From: Phycisphaerae bacterium
GTDB lineage: Bacteria > Planctomycetota > Phycisphaerae > Sedimentisphaerales > Anaerobacaceae
Assembly: GCA_026386805.1 (NCBI GenBank)
Contig: JAPLMX010000175.1
Coordinates: 1 to 63,107 of the forward strand
Reading direction: 5' to 3'
Length of the DNA: 63,107 nt
Shown here piece by piece: positions 17,483 to 26,804 of this stretch. The position numbers and the translations under genes are program-made. Each line of letters begins with the position of its first letter. Positions within the stretch are counted from its first letter, which is position 1. The notes beneath the pieces were generated by a model. That model did not search any database, was not told the DNA's origin, and saw nothing but the letters and a program-made list of their open reading frames with translations.

Positions 17483-18060
17483 TTCGACGCACCTGCCGGC
17501 CCGACGGCCTTTTCAACCAGGACGGCCACCTCCATGTTGGCCTGGGGTTCGGAGTCCTTGTCCATCGGACGACTGATGGCGAATGTTTCCACAAAGAGGA
17601 CCGGGTGATGGCGTTCGAGCGTGTTCAAAAAGGCCGCGAAGCGCCGGAATTCGCCGGAGAAGGTCATGTCCAGGTGTTTCTCGGCGACGTGCTCGAAGTC
17701 CGGCCCGGCCTCCGATCCGGTTCTGTTGGCCGGCCTCATGCCGAAGGAGGTCAGTTTGGCTTCATTGGCCAGCGTGCCGATCTTGAAGGCCAGGTCGGGG
17801 GTGTCCGTCAGGGGCACGACAAAATCGCCGATGCGGTTGTGCAGGCTCTCGACCTGTCCGGCCAGACGGCTCTGGTCCTTCTCCTTGGCTGCTTCGATGG
17901 CTCGGGAGTATCGCTCCTTGCTGCTCGCCACCAGCGCCTCCAACTCCCTGCGATGGTCCAATTGCGGACGCAGGATCACGGCGTAGGACGCCGCGGCCGC
18001 CAGGAGGCAGGGGCCCCAGGCGATGGCCAAGACCATCAGATATCGATTCCGCGTTTTCAT
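17479..18060 (-). CDS. PilO/GspM-like assembly protein
   Basis: The 193-aa protein has one N-terminal membrane segment (about 8-30), a coiled coil (LEALVASSKERYSRAIEAAK) and a C-terminal ferredoxin-like half with LDMTFSGEFRRFAAFLNTLE, a typical PilO element. PilO pairs with PilN in the inner-membrane alignment complex between the ATPase platform and the secretin. It starts two bases after the PilN-like gene and overlaps the next gene by four bases, so translation is probably coupled. Confidence 0.8.
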   Translation of the reverse strand: MKTRNRYLMVLAIAWGPCLLAAAASYAVILRPQLDHRRELEALVASSKERYSRAIEAAKEKDQSRLAGQVESLHNRIGDFVVPLTDTPDLAFKIGTLANEAKLTSFGMRPANRTGSEAGPDFEHVAEKHLDMTFSGEFRRFAAFLNTLERHHPVLFVETFAISRPMDKDSEPQANMEVAVLVEKAVGPAGASK

Positions 18061-18062
18061 AG

Positions 18063-18773
18063 TTATTGGATCACGGGCTTAAACACGCAGTTGAGCTCAT
18101 AGAGCACGGCCTCATGACCATCCAGGGTCGTGGCGTCCTGAGACACGGTAATGGTGTCGAGCATCGGCCCAATCGCCGGGGCGGATCGCAGATTCTCCTG
18201 GACCCGCCTTACCGCCTCGGAAGAACTCTCCTTGTCCTTCCCGCAGACGCAGATCTTCAACGCACGCACGGGGACGCTGGCGTCGACCTTCTTGGTCGGG
18301 TCGTCCTTGGCGGGGACCTTGATTCGCACCGTATCGCGCCGGGCCTCCAGCTTCGTCAGGATCAGGGTATCCGACAGGCTCTCGACCAGCGACGCCAGGG
18401 TCGGCGACCATTGGTTGTGCCCGCCGAGCGAGGCTTTTACATCGGACAGCACCCCCGCGGCCTGGGCCTTGTCCCTTTCTAACGCTTCTCTCTTGTGCAC
18501 GGCGCTCGACAGGGCCTCGACCACCTTGGCGAGCTGATTCGCCTGCTGTTTCTGGATCGCGATGACGACATCGCTGTCCAGGTAGACGCTCACGGCCCCG
18601 AAGGCCGCCAGGAACGGGAGGACGACGACCAGGCAGGCGAAGGCGATGCCGCCCGGCCGGCTCCGGATCGGCAGCCCCTCTCCTTTGAGCAAGTCGATCG
18701 TGTACGGCGAGCTGGCGGCGGATGCCCCGGATCGAAGTCCGGGGTGACAAGATTGACGCTTGATGATTGCCAT
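18063..18773 (-). CDS. PilN/GspL-like assembly protein
   Basis: Starting at ATG 18773 the protein is 236 aa: a short cytoplasmic N-terminus with IDLLKGEGLP, one membrane segment (about 45-67, FACLVVVLPFLAAFGAVSVY), a coiled coil and a periplasmic C-terminus. PilN normally begins with a short motif that binds PilM (INLLP-type); here IDLLKGEG could serve. Residues about 8-17 (SCHPGLRSGA) are encoded by a dispersed palindromic repeat found elsewhere in the window, so either the repeat is translated or the true start is internal. It sits between PilM and PilO genes in the normal order. Confidence 0.75.
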   Translation of the reverse strand: MAIIKRQSCHPGLRSGASAASSPYTIDLLKGEGLPIRSRPGGIAFACLVVVLPFLAAFGAVSVYLDSDVVIAIQKQQANQLAKVVEALSSAVHKREALERDKAQAAGVLSDVKASLGGHNQWSPTLASLVESLSDTLILTKLEARRDTVRIKVPAKDDPTKKVDASVPVRALKICVCGKDKESSSEAVRRVQENLRSAPAIGPMLDTITVSQDATTLDGHEAVLYELNCVFKPVIQ

Positions 18774-18802
18774 AATCGACGATCCACAACGCAACGATCA
18801 AT

Positions 18803-19888
18803 TCAGATGTTCCTCATGGCCAGGCCGGCGGCCACCGCGAGGGACGGGCCGTACCAGGGCGGAGTGTCATCATGCGCGTCCTTTAGCCCGCCCTCCGCGA
18901 TCCGCAATCCGCAATCGGTCAGGGGATTCCACGGCTGCACTTCGAGGTTCACTCTCGTGCGCAGCAGCTCCACGGACTCCTGGGTGGCGGGCGATCCCCC
19001 GCAGACGAGCAAGCGATCGACCCGCGCGGAGCCGTTCTGGGCGGCGTAGTACCGCAGCGTCGTGGTGACGTCCTCCACCAGGGAGTCGTTCGTCATCGGC
19101 CGATAGTCGTGGCGGGCGGCCCAGCCGCTCTCGGTGGCGAAAGAGCCGTGCGTGGCCAGCCGGCCGGCGGCCAACGACGGGCGGCCCTCGCCGGTCACGC
19201 CGCTGCCGACATCTCGGACGAACGGCCGGCCGCCCGGGTCCGCGATGGCAATGCTGATGCAGGAGTCGCCGAGACTGAGCACCGCATCGCGCGGGGCGGG
19301 GCAGGACGCACTGTCCGGCGTCTGCGGTTCTTCGTTCTCAGCCTTCGGTTTCTTGTTCTGGACGCCCAGAAGGTTCAACAGGGCCAGCCCGACCACGTCG
19401 ACCAGGGCGCAGTGCAGCCCGGTTTCGGCCACGAGCTGCCGGGTGCTCTCGATCAGGTCATTGGTCGCGGCCACCCAGAATCCCATCGTTCTCTTGTCGT
19501 TGTTCGAGGTCACCTGGTAGTCGAACGTGCTCTCCTCGGCGAGGAACGGGCAGATCTGGGAGACCTCGAGTTCGACGGCGCCCGCGATCTCCTCGGGCGT
19601 CATCGCGGGAAACTCGAAGTCCCGGACGACGACCTCCGGCCCGCGCAGGCCGCAGACCGCGTACTTGCTGGTGATGCCGGCGCTGGAAAGGCCCTGCAAG
19701 ATGGCCTGGACGGTATGGATTTTGCGCAACTGGGGATCGCCGCCCCACGGCGTGATTTCCGTGACGGCGGCCTTGACGATGACGTACCCGCCGCGGTCCT
19801 TCCGAAACTGGACCATCCGGACGGCGGACGCATCGATGTCCAACCCAACCAGGTTCTTTCTTCGCAAGCTCAGCATCGGTGTTTTCAT
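18803..19888 (-). CDS. PilM-like actin-fold ATPase
   Basis: From ATG 19888 (MKTPMLSLRRKNLVGLDIDA) the protein has 361 aa; the open frame runs further upstream but that part looks like repeat-derived leader. It has an actin-like phosphate loop (LVGLDIDASAVRMVQF), FPAMTPEEIAGAVELEVSQI and a second phosphate-binding part (DAVLSLGDSCISIAIADPGG). PilM is the cytoplasmic actin-like partner of PilN in type IV pilus assembly. A short linker (about 205-230) is low-complexity and carries tandem similar words, like repeats elsewhere. It heads the pilM-N-O-P-Q run. Confidence 0.85.
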   Translation of the reverse strand: MKTPMLSLRRKNLVGLDIDASAVRMVQFRKDRGGYVIVKAAVTEITPWGGDPQLRKIHTVQAILQGLSSAGITSKYAVCGLRGPEVVVRDFEFPAMTPEEIAGAVELEVSQICPFLAEESTFDYQVTSNNDKRTMGFWVAATNDLIESTRQLVAETGLHCALVDVVGLALLNLLGVQNKKPKAENEEPQTPDSASCPAPRDAVLSLGDSCISIAIADPGGRPFVRDVGSGVTGEGRPSLAAGRLATHGSFATESGWAARHDYRPMTNDSLVEDVTTTLRYYAAQNGSARVDRLLVCGGSPATQESVELLRTRVNLEVQPWNPLTDCGLRIAEGGLKDAHDDTPPWYGPSLAVAAGLAMRNI

Positions 19889-20067
19889 CGGACGACGGGA
19901 GAGGCGACTTGAACGCGAATTGGGGACCGAGCCGGGACGACGGTAAGCAGGGAAGTGCGTCGCTATAGGTCCCATGAGTCCTATAGGTCCCCTTGGTCTT
20001 ATGGGACTTGTGGGGCGGATGGGACCGACACGCGAGCCGCCGGGCGGCTCGGGGCCAGGAGTCTGGA

Positions 20068-21813
20068 CTATCCGTCGGAGCGGTAGTCTCGCCAGCCGGC
20101 GGGGGCCGGGACGAATTTGCCCCGCAGCGAGATGTCACCGGGGACGATGCCGGTCAGGAGCCGCCGATCCATGTGGTAGTGCTTGAGGTAGCCATCGTTG
20201 CCGGACCCGACGACCCCTCGCATGGCCTCGCAGATCGTGCCGTGGACCTCCAGGTGCTCCTGGTGCCCGCTGTGCTCCTTGCGCCCGCCATAAGTCGTAT
20301 GGCCGTAGGTTCGCGCGACGTTCTCCGCCCCCCAGCCGCCGCCACCGACGGTGATAGCGGCCTCAACGATCATCGGCTCGGGCAGGTACCTCTCGTAGTA
20401 GTCAGGGTACTGGGCGGGGGTGGCGCTGGGGTGGTCCGGCAGGCCCACGGGGGCGTAACTGTAGCCGCTGATATTGACTTTTTTCCCCTCGATGGTGCTC
20501 AAGCCTGCATCGACCACCTTGACGACGCCCTGGGCCAGAAGTCCCAGGGCGTTGGGGTTGTCTGCTGTCGGCAGGCCGTCCGCGTCGTGGTTTCCATCCA
20601 TCAGAATTTCATCGGCCACCCAGATATTCCCCGTGGCCACCACGGTGATCTTGCCCTTGACGCACTGGTTGCCGCTGTGGCTGGTGGAATTGCCTCCGAT
20701 AACGACGTTTCCGCTCACGAAGATCTGTCCGCCCGGCTCCGATTGGGCGCCGCCAAACGATTGCGTGACATAGGTGTCGGTGAGGACCACAGTGCGCCGG
20801 TCCCCGTTGGTGTCCGCGTTGTTGGAGACCACATGATAGTTGTAGATGTAGTATCGATCGAACTGCGTTCCCCCGGAGCCCGGGTGGATCTTGAAATCCC
20901 AGGTCTTTGAATCGGCGCCGCTGCCCTCCCGACGGGAGCTTTCCGCGGTGCAGTTGTTCGTGATACGGACCTTGCCGACGCCTCCCTCGACGAAGAATTC
21001 GAGCTGCGTGACGGGCTGCCGATTCGTCACCGAGGCACCGGCCGTCGGGGTGAAGCGGTACGCGGCCTTCGTGCTGTTGCGGAAGCGGTCGACCTTGGTT
21101 TGCACGGAGCTTTCGTCGGTGACCCGGCTGGCCGGCTGATCGAAGTAGATCCCGGCGTCAAACAGGCTCATGACGTCGGCATACTTATCGGAGCCGCCGG
21201 CGGTCAGCCGCGATTCACAGACCGCCACCGGCTGCTGGAAGTCGGGAGTGCCGGAGATGAAGATATCCCTCACGTCGGGATTGTCAGCGGCCTTGTTGAT
21301 GAAGACCGGCATATCGATGACTTCGCCGGTCATGAAGTAGACCCCGGTGGTGCTCCCGGAGCCGCTGGGGCATTGGCACACGCCCATGTCCCAGCCGCTG
21401 ACGGCCTGGATGACGAGGGCATCGACGTAGCGTTCGAAGGGACCGCCGTAGCCATGGGAAAGAATGCGGAAGACCGGCCGCGAGCCGGCGAAGCTGAACA
21501 GGCTGATCTGGTACGCACTGGAGCTGTCGGGAAAGGTTAGTGTCCCCGTGGTGCCCGGGACGCTCTGCTGCAGGGCGTTGAGCATGTCCTGCTGCTGGGT
21601 CATCCAGAAGACGGCCCTCTCATAGCCGGCCTCCGCCGCCATCAGGGCGCCCAGATCGCCCTTGATCGCCGCCGCCTGGCGCCTGGCCCCGAAGCCGACG
21701 GCCAGCAGGCCGAAGCCGATCGTCGTCAGAATCGTCAGAGAAATGACCACCAGCCCCAGGCTGCTGCCGGCAGCGGATTGCGGATTGCGGATTGCGGATT
21801 TCATCTGGGCCAT
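20068..21813 (-). CDS. Large PilX-like pilus-assembly protein
   Basis: The 581-aa protein starts with a short polar piece and one hydrophobic segment (SLGLVVISLTILTTIGFGLL), then an alanine-rich helix (GDLGALMAAEAGYERAVFWM), the arrangement of PilX/GspK-like minor components. The rest is beta-rich and rich in Gly, Ser and Asn, with repeated ITVVATGNIWVADEILMDGN-type strands that look like a beta-helix. It has no clear prepilin cleavage motif. It overlaps the upstream prepilin gene by 13 bases. It is likely exported as a minor pilin or tip adhesin. The length is far above that of normal PilX (about 200 aa). Confidence 0.65.
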   Translation of the reverse strand: MAQMKSAIRNPQSAAGSSLGLVVISLTILTTIGFGLLAVGFGARRQAAAIKGDLGALMAAEAGYERAVFWMTQQQDMLNALQQSVPGTTGTLTFPDSSSAYQISLFSFAGSRPVFRILSHGYGGPFERYVDALVIQAVSGWDMGVCQCPSGSGSTTGVYFMTGEVIDMPVFINKAADNPDVRDIFISGTPDFQQPVAVCESRLTAGGSDKYADVMSLFDAGIYFDQPASRVTDESSVQTKVDRFRNSTKAAYRFTPTAGASVTNRQPVTQLEFFVEGGVGKVRITNNCTAESSRREGSGADSKTWDFKIHPGSGGTQFDRYYIYNYHVVSNNADTNGDRRTVVLTDTYVTQSFGGAQSEPGGQIFVSGNVVIGGNSTSHSGNQCVKGKITVVATGNIWVADEILMDGNHDADGLPTADNPNALGLLAQGVVKVVDAGLSTIEGKKVNISGYSYAPVGLPDHPSATPAQYPDYYERYLPEPMIVEAAITVGGGGWGAENVARTYGHTTYGGRKEHSGHQEHLEVHGTICEAMRGVVGSGNDGYLKHYHMDRRLLTGIVPGDISLRGKFVPAPAGWRDYRSDG

Positions 21814-22487
21814 ATGTTACGCAGCAAAGCGGTGGTCATCACCTTGGTGGTTTCGCCGGTGCTGGAGTCCGTCAGGACGACGTTCAATCGGACGGAGCCT
21901 TGCCCCGCGTTCGCCACGGTGTTGTGACTGAACGGGCCGACGGCGCCGCCGGTATCGGCGTTGTCAGCCAGCACCACGGTGGTCACGCCCGTCGTGTTTT
22001 TGGCGCCTCCGCCGGCGGGAACCGCACCGGGTGGGTAGGACCCGTAGTCCACTTTCAAGCGGTGGCCGTCGAGATAAAACAGGGCGTAGGCGGTCGCCGG
22101 CTTGGCCGGGTCCATGAGGTTGTGACTGTCCGACGCATCCAGCGGAACGTCCCAGTACCGGAATTCCACCGCGGCGCCGGAGACGACGGAGTCGGGGTGC
22201 CCCGCCTCGGGCAGCGCGGGCGTGAAAACGCCCTGGTTGATCCGGTACAGGAAATAGCAGGCCCGATTGGCGCGCCGGCCGACGCTGCCGAACTCCGCGA
22301 TGATGGCTTCGGCGTCCTCGCTGGCGCCGCTATGGACGGATTGATACGTTTGCAGCCAAGCCCGGCTGCTCCCGTTGAGCAGCAGTCCCACCGTGAACAC
22401 CAGGATGACCGCCACCATGCTGCTAATGAGCAGCTCCACCATGGCGATGCCGTGGGGTCTCACGCGTGGAGTTCGGATTTCAGCCAT
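21801..22487 (-). CDS. Prepilin-like minor pilin/pseudopilin
   Basis: ATG 22487 with a GAGGCGG ribosome site gives 228 aa. The N-terminus has a prepilin signal: MAEIRTPRVRPHG cut before IAMVELLISSMVAVILVF, with the conserved Glu at +5. The remaining sequence is a variable globular domain. By analogy with PilW/GspJ-type minor pilins it would help to prime the fibre. An upstream in-frame ATG at 22502 overlaps the preceding gene. It is coupled to the PilX-like gene. Confidence 0.8.
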   Translation of the reverse strand: MAEIRTPRVRPHGIAMVELLISSMVAVILVFTVGLLLNGSSRAWLQTYQSVHSGASEDAEAIIAEFGSVGRRANRACYFLYRINQGVFTPALPEAGHPDSVVSGAAVEFRYWDVPLDASDSHNLMDPAKPATAYALFYLDGHRLKVDYGSYPPGAVPAGGGAKNTTGVTTVVLADNADTGGAVGPFSHNTVANAGQGSVRLNVVLTDSSTGETTKVMTTALLRNIWPR

Positions 22488-22498
22488 AGCGCGCCGCC

Positions 22499-23026
22499 TC
22501 AACCATCCGAGCCATCGAGCCGCACATACGTCACGAATATGATCGGCGCCAGACCCGCAAAACGACTCTCGGGAGTGGACATGCCGCCGCCCGCATCGAC
22601 TTGGGCGAATCGAACGATCACGGCGAGCTGCCGCAGCGTGGTCTGGGCCTGAGTGTCCTGGTCCACGTCCTGATACTTCAGCATCGCCAGCATCGGGAGA
22701 TTATCCAAGGTGATGCCATAGACGGCGCTGTTGAGCGCGGCGCCCAGCCCGGCGGGCGTCGTGAACCCGGCCGGGATCGCACAGCCCGCCGAGAACCCCA
22801 GGCCGAGGCCGGCGGGATCGTATTCCAGGGAGCCTCCGGTGCTCTTCCAGTCCACCAGGAGCAGATGGGCGACACGTCCGGCGGCAATCTGGCCGCTGGC
22901 GATTCGACCCATCGCGGCCGCGTAGTACTGGTACTCCAGAGCGCCCAAGGTGGCTACGGCCAAAATGGCCGCAGCCACCATTTGCTCGACCAGTGTGAAC
23001 CCCGGCACACGCCGACCAGACCGCAT
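22499..23026 (-). CDS. Prepilin-like minor pilin/pseudopilin
   Basis: ATG 23026 has a GAGGTG ribosome site six bases upstream, giving 175 aa; a GTG at 23056 is possible but leaves a long leader. The prepilin motif is MRSGRRVPG cut before FTLVEQMVAAAILAVATLGA, with Glu at +5. It resembles PilV/GspI-type minor pilins. It lies directly behind the major prepilin gene, in the order major pilin, minor pilin, minor pilin, PilX-like. Confidence 0.8.
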   Translation of the reverse strand: MRSGRRVPGFTLVEQMVAAAILAVATLGALEYQYYAAAMGRIASGQIAAGRVAHLLLVDWKSTGGSLEYDPAGLGLGFSAGCAIPAGFTTPAGLGAALNSAVYGITLDNLPMLAMLKYQDVDQDTQAQTTLRQLAVIVRFAQVDAGGGMSTPESRFAGLAPIIFVTYVRLDGSDG

Positions 23027-23055
23027 GATCCGCACCTCGGCGATGAATTCATTCA

Positions 23056-23490
23056 CTACGTGCCGCTACCTTCGGCGAAGGTGGCCACGTAGCTGTTCGC
23101 CGCGTTGGACGTAAGCGTCATGACCGCCGGTGCGGCCGGCTTGCCGGTGCGGGTGGAACTGGCGGCCGTGCAGGTGATCACGAAAGAGACCTGGCTGCCG
23201 GTGGCGGTGGCCGACGTGATGGCATACGCCTGGTGCGTGAAGTACGTGCCGTCCAGGTCGTTGTCGGTCAGTCCGATATTCGCCAGGGTCGGCGCGGCTG
23301 TGAAGCTGCCTTTCTCGGCCGCATAGGACCGCAGGGCGGAGGCAATCGTGCCCATCGCGGCCTTCCCTTCGGACCACTTCGATGAATCGATTCGCCCGCT
23401 CATCAGCGGCACGGCGACCGCCGCCAGAATGCCGACGATCAGAACGACCACCATCAGCTCGACCATGGTGAAAGCTTTACTGCTCTTCAT
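23056..23490 (-). CDS. Major prepilin/pseudopilin (GspG/PilA type)
   Basis: The 144-aa protein has the classic N-terminus MKSSKA cut before FTMVELMVVVLIVGILAAVA and a pilin globular domain beginning SKWSEGKAAMGTIASALRSY. The residue before the cut is Ala rather than the usual Gly, which prepilin peptidases tolerate. The SEGKAAMGTI part resembles GspG-like pseudopilins. It is preceded by a GGAGGT ribosome site and sits behind the GspF gene. It is likely the main fibre subunit of this system. Confidence 0.9.
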   Translation of the reverse strand: MKSSKAFTMVELMVVVLIVGILAAVAVPLMSGRIDSSKWSEGKAAMGTIASALRSYAAEKGSFTAAPTLANIGLTDNDLDGTYFTHQAYAITSATATGSQVSFVITCTAASSTRTGKPAAPAVMTLTSNAANSYVATFAEGSGT

Positions 23491-23653
23491 GCTACACCTC
23501 CTAAGAACGGAATCTTGGTAAACGCCACATTTGTTTGCCCGAAAGAGGAGCCAGCCAATGAATGACTGGGCCCACTCCTACAATCCCCACCATCTGGGTA
23601 CTTTCTTGTATCGGCTACCGCCGTCTGCGACTTTATGCCTCTTTGCGACATCC

Positions 23654-24862
23654 TCAGTGGCCTGCCCCTGACATCGTGAAGATCGGCAGATACAGGGCGA
23701 TCACCACGACCAGCACAATCGCGCCGATGGTGGTGATCATCACCGGCTCCAGCAGACCCGTCAGGGCGTCGATGGTCGCAGCGGTCCTACGCTCGTAGTG
23801 TTCGCTCGTCTTGCGCAGGATGGCGGGCAAGGCGCCGCTTTCCTCGCCGACCTGGGCCATCTTGACGACCATGTTGGGAAAGAATCCCGCGGCGGACATG
23901 CCCAAAGCGACGTTGGACCCGCCCGTGACGTGCTGCTTGACGCGTGCGATCGCGGCGACAATCACGTCGTTGGTGGTCATGCCCCGCAGGATCTCCAGAG
24001 CGTCGAGGACGGGCACGCCCGCTTCGAGAAGGGTCGCGATCGTCCGGCAAAACGTGGCCACGAACGACTCGGTGAACAGCTTCCCGAACAAGGGCAGGTG
24101 CAGGACGAGCCTGCTCAAAAACAGATGCCCGCGTTTCGTCCGGGAGAGCATCACGCCGGTGCCGATCGCCAGGGCGCCGGCGGCCGCAAAGTACAAGGCA
24201 TCGTGGCACAAGACCTCATAGAATCCCATGAAGGCCCGAGTGAAGGCGGGCAATTGTCCCCCCAATTGGTCGAAGATCATGCGAAAGCGCGGCACGATCA
24301 AGGTCATGATGCCGATAATGATGACGGTGATCAGACAGACTACGAAAATCGGATAGGCGATGGCCCCCCGGATTTTCTTGGCGATCCGGTCCCGGCCGTC
24401 GAAGTGCTCAGCCAGGGACCCCAAGGCTTGGCCCAGGTCGCCGCTCGTTTCGCCCGCGACGATCAGGGCAATGGCCAGCCGGTTGAAAACCTTGGGAGAA
24501 CCGGCGAGGCCGTCGGACAGCAGCCGCCCTTCGCTGACCCGGGAACGCGCCCGTTGCAGGACTTGGCGGAGCTGCAGGTTGTCTGTGTCCTCCGCGATGA
24601 TGTCGAGGGCGGTCGTGATGCTCATGCCGCCTTCGAGCATCGTGCTCAACTGCCAGCAGACGGCGCCCAAGTCGGCCGACCGGACTCCGCCGCGGGCGGA
24701 CTTGCGGTCCTTGATGCCCTTGACGGCGGTCTCCTGAATCCCTATGGGAGTGAGCTGCCGATGGTGCAGGACCTCCAACGCCTCATTGGAGGAGTTGGCG
24801 GCGAGCATCCCATCGCGCCGGGCCCCCCCGGTGTCACGGGCCACATAGGTGTAGCTCTTCAT
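23654..24862 (-). CDS. GspF/PilC inner-membrane platform protein
   Basis: The 402-aa protein has the two repeated GspF domains (about 65-190 and 270-395) with three or four membrane segments (VVCLITVIIIGIMTLIVPRF; ALYFAAAGALAIGTGVML; a C-terminal IGAIVLVVVIALYLPIF). Signature residues include LSTMLEGGMSITTALDII and GEESGALPAILRKTSEHYE. It is full length for the family. It forms the membrane platform that couples the ATPase to pilin polymerisation. It lies between the ATPase and prepilin genes. Confidence 0.93.
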   Translation of the reverse strand: MKSYTYVARDTGGARRDGMLAANSSNEALEVLHHRQLTPIGIQETAVKGIKDRKSARGGVRSADLGAVCWQLSTMLEGGMSITTALDIIAEDTDNLQLRQVLQRARSRVSEGRLLSDGLAGSPKVFNRLAIALIVAGETSGDLGQALGSLAEHFDGRDRIAKKIRGAIAYPIFVVCLITVIIIGIMTLIVPRFRMIFDQLGGQLPAFTRAFMGFYEVLCHDALYFAAAGALAIGTGVMLSRTKRGHLFLSRLVLHLPLFGKLFTESFVATFCRTIATLLEAGVPVLDALEILRGMTTNDVIVAAIARVKQHVTGGSNVALGMSAAGFFPNMVVKMAQVGEESGALPAILRKTSEHYERRTAATIDALTGLLEPVMITTIGAIVLVVVIALYLPIFTMSGAGH

Positions 24863-25022
24863 CGGTCACCCTATAAAGAATACGCAAGGAATTCGGAATT
24901 GCAAGTTGCCAAAGGCGACAGCCACCCTATGGAATTTCTGATTTTTGATTTGAGGAGGAAACGTCCGCCGAAGGGCGACAGCCGCCAATCATCCATCAAC
25001 AATCATCCATCGTAAATTCTTC

Positions 25023-26786
25023 TTACCCTTCCACCATGGACGCGACGCGGATGACCTCGTCCGCCGTCGTCAGGCCCTGGAAGGCGGCCCGCACGCCGCT
25101 TTCGAGCAAATCGCCGTAGCCTTTGCCGCGGGCGGCGTTGCGGATGTCCGCCTCATTCTGGCCGGCGATGATCCGCTCGGCGATGTCTTCGTCCACGGCC
25201 AGAAACTCGAAGATGGGCAGCCGGCCGTGATAGCCCGTCTTGCTGCAGGCGGGACAGCCTTTGCCCTGGTAGAACGTCACGCCGGCGACTTGCGCGCGGC
25301 TCACCCGCAGGCGTCGCAAGGCTTCCTCGGTCAATTCCACCGGCTCCTTGCAACTGTCGCAGATTTTTCGGACGAGCCGCTGCGCCACGACGAGATTCAA
25401 CGTGGACGAGAGCAGGTACCGCTCGATTCCCATGTACGTGAGCCGGCTGATGGTGCTCGGGGCGTCGTTCGTGTGGAACGTGCTGAGCACGAGGTGCCCG
25501 GTCAGGGCGGCCTTGATGGCGATCTCGACGGTCTCCTTGTCGCGGATTTCGCCGATCAGGACGATGTCGGGGTCCTGCCGGAGGATCGCCCGCAGACAGC
25601 GGGCGAAATCCAGCCCGATCTCGGGCTTCACTTGGATCTGATTGATGCCGGCCAGGCGGTATTCCACCGGGTCTTCCACCGTCGTGATGTTGACGGTCGG
25701 GCTTTTGAGGTAGTTCAGGGCGGCGTACAGGGTGGTGCTCTTGCCGCTGCCGGTCGGTCCCGTGACGATAATGATGCCGTGGGGCCGCGACAGCATGGAT
25801 TTCAGTTGCAGCAGGGCGGTGGGCTCGATCCCGAGCCGGTTCAGGTCGTGCGTCACCGACGCGGCGTCGAGGATTCGCATGACGACCTTCTCGCCGTAGA
25901 TGGTCGGCAGGGTCGAGACACGCACGTCGATCTCGCGGCCGGTGGTCTTGATCCGCAGACGCCCATCCTGGGGAAGCCGGCGCTCCGCGATATTCATCTG
26001 GGCGAGAATCTTGATCCGCGCCACGACCGCCGCGTGCATCTTCTTGGGAGGGGGCACGATGTCGCGCAGCAGCCCGTCCACGCGCACCCGTACGATGGTG
26101 GTGTCGGCCTGGGGTTCGATGTGCACGTCGCTGGCCCGGTTCTTGACCGCCTGCCGCAGCAGCAAATCGACGAACCGGATGACCGGCGCCTGGTTGGCCG
26201 CCTCTTCGCCGTTGGTCTCCGCTTCGGAGCGCTCCTCGATCGTGACCGTGTCGTCGATCTCCGTGGCGTTGTTCTCCACGGCCACCAGGTCGCGGAGCTG
26301 GCGCTCTTCGATGTCCGAGCCGTGGTAGACCACTTCGATGGCCCGCCGGATGGCGCCGGCCGAGCCGATCACGGGCTTGATGGGCCGCTGCATCTTCAGC
26401 ATGACCGTGTCGATCGCGACCACGTCGAGCGGATCGGCCATCGCCGTGACGAGCTTGCCGCCCTCCTCCCGCAAGGCGATCAGGCAGAACCGCTGTGCGA
26501 TGCTCTCCGGCAGCAGGCGGGCGATCTTGGCGTCGATCTTCGCGATGTCGTCCAGCGTGACGTATTCGATCGCGAGATGCTCCGCCAGAACGGCGCCAAG
26601 CGTCAGGTCGTCGAGCAGACGCAAGCGCACGAGCACTTCGCCCAGCCGCCCGCCTTTTTCCTGCTGTTCCTGGAGGGCCTGCGCCAGATGCTCCTGGGTG
26701 ATCAGGCTCTTGCGGACCAGCAGGTCTCCCAGCAGGAGACTCGTGTCGGTGTTCGGCGCCGTGCGGGTTCTCGTTGTTCTTGTCAT
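25023..26786 (-). CDS. GspE/PilB assembly ATPase
   Basis: The 587-aa protein has an N-terminal GspE-N (MshEN) domain (about 15-165) and an ATPase domain with GPTGSGKST (343-351), an Asp box (DPDIVLIGEIRD), a His box (TGHLVLSTFHTNDAP) and a tetracysteine zinc knuckle (CDSCK ... CPACSK). These features are typical of extension ATPases rather than PilT. It hydrolyses ATP to drive pilin assembly or secretion. It lies 18 bases after the ParA-like gene. It is full length. Confidence 0.95.
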   Translation of the reverse strand: MTRTTRTRTAPNTDTSLLLGDLLVRKSLITQEHLAQALQEQQEKGGRLGEVLVRLRLLDDLTLGAVLAEHLAIEYVTLDDIAKIDAKIARLLPESIAQRFCLIALREEGGKLVTAMADPLDVVAIDTVMLKMQRPIKPVIGSAGAIRRAIEVVYHGSDIEERQLRDLVAVENNATEIDDTVTIEERSEAETNGEEAANQAPVIRFVDLLLRQAVKNRASDVHIEPQADTTIVRVRVDGLLRDIVPPPKKMHAAVVARIKILAQMNIAERRLPQDGRLRIKTTGREIDVRVSTLPTIYGEKVVMRILDAASVTHDLNRLGIEPTALLQLKSMLSRPHGIIIVTGPTGSGKSTTLYAALNYLKSPTVNITTVEDPVEYRLAGINQIQVKPEIGLDFARCLRAILRQDPDIVLIGEIRDKETVEIAIKAALTGHLVLSTFHTNDAPSTISRLTYMGIERYLLSSTLNLVVAQRLVRKICDSCKEPVELTEEALRRLRVSRAQVAGVTFYQGKGCPACSKTGYHGRLPIFEFLAVDEDIAERIIAGQNEADIRNAARGKGYGDLLESGVRAAFQGLTTADEVIRVASMVEG

Positions 26787-26804
26787 GGCTTCGCCCGGGT
26801 GTTA

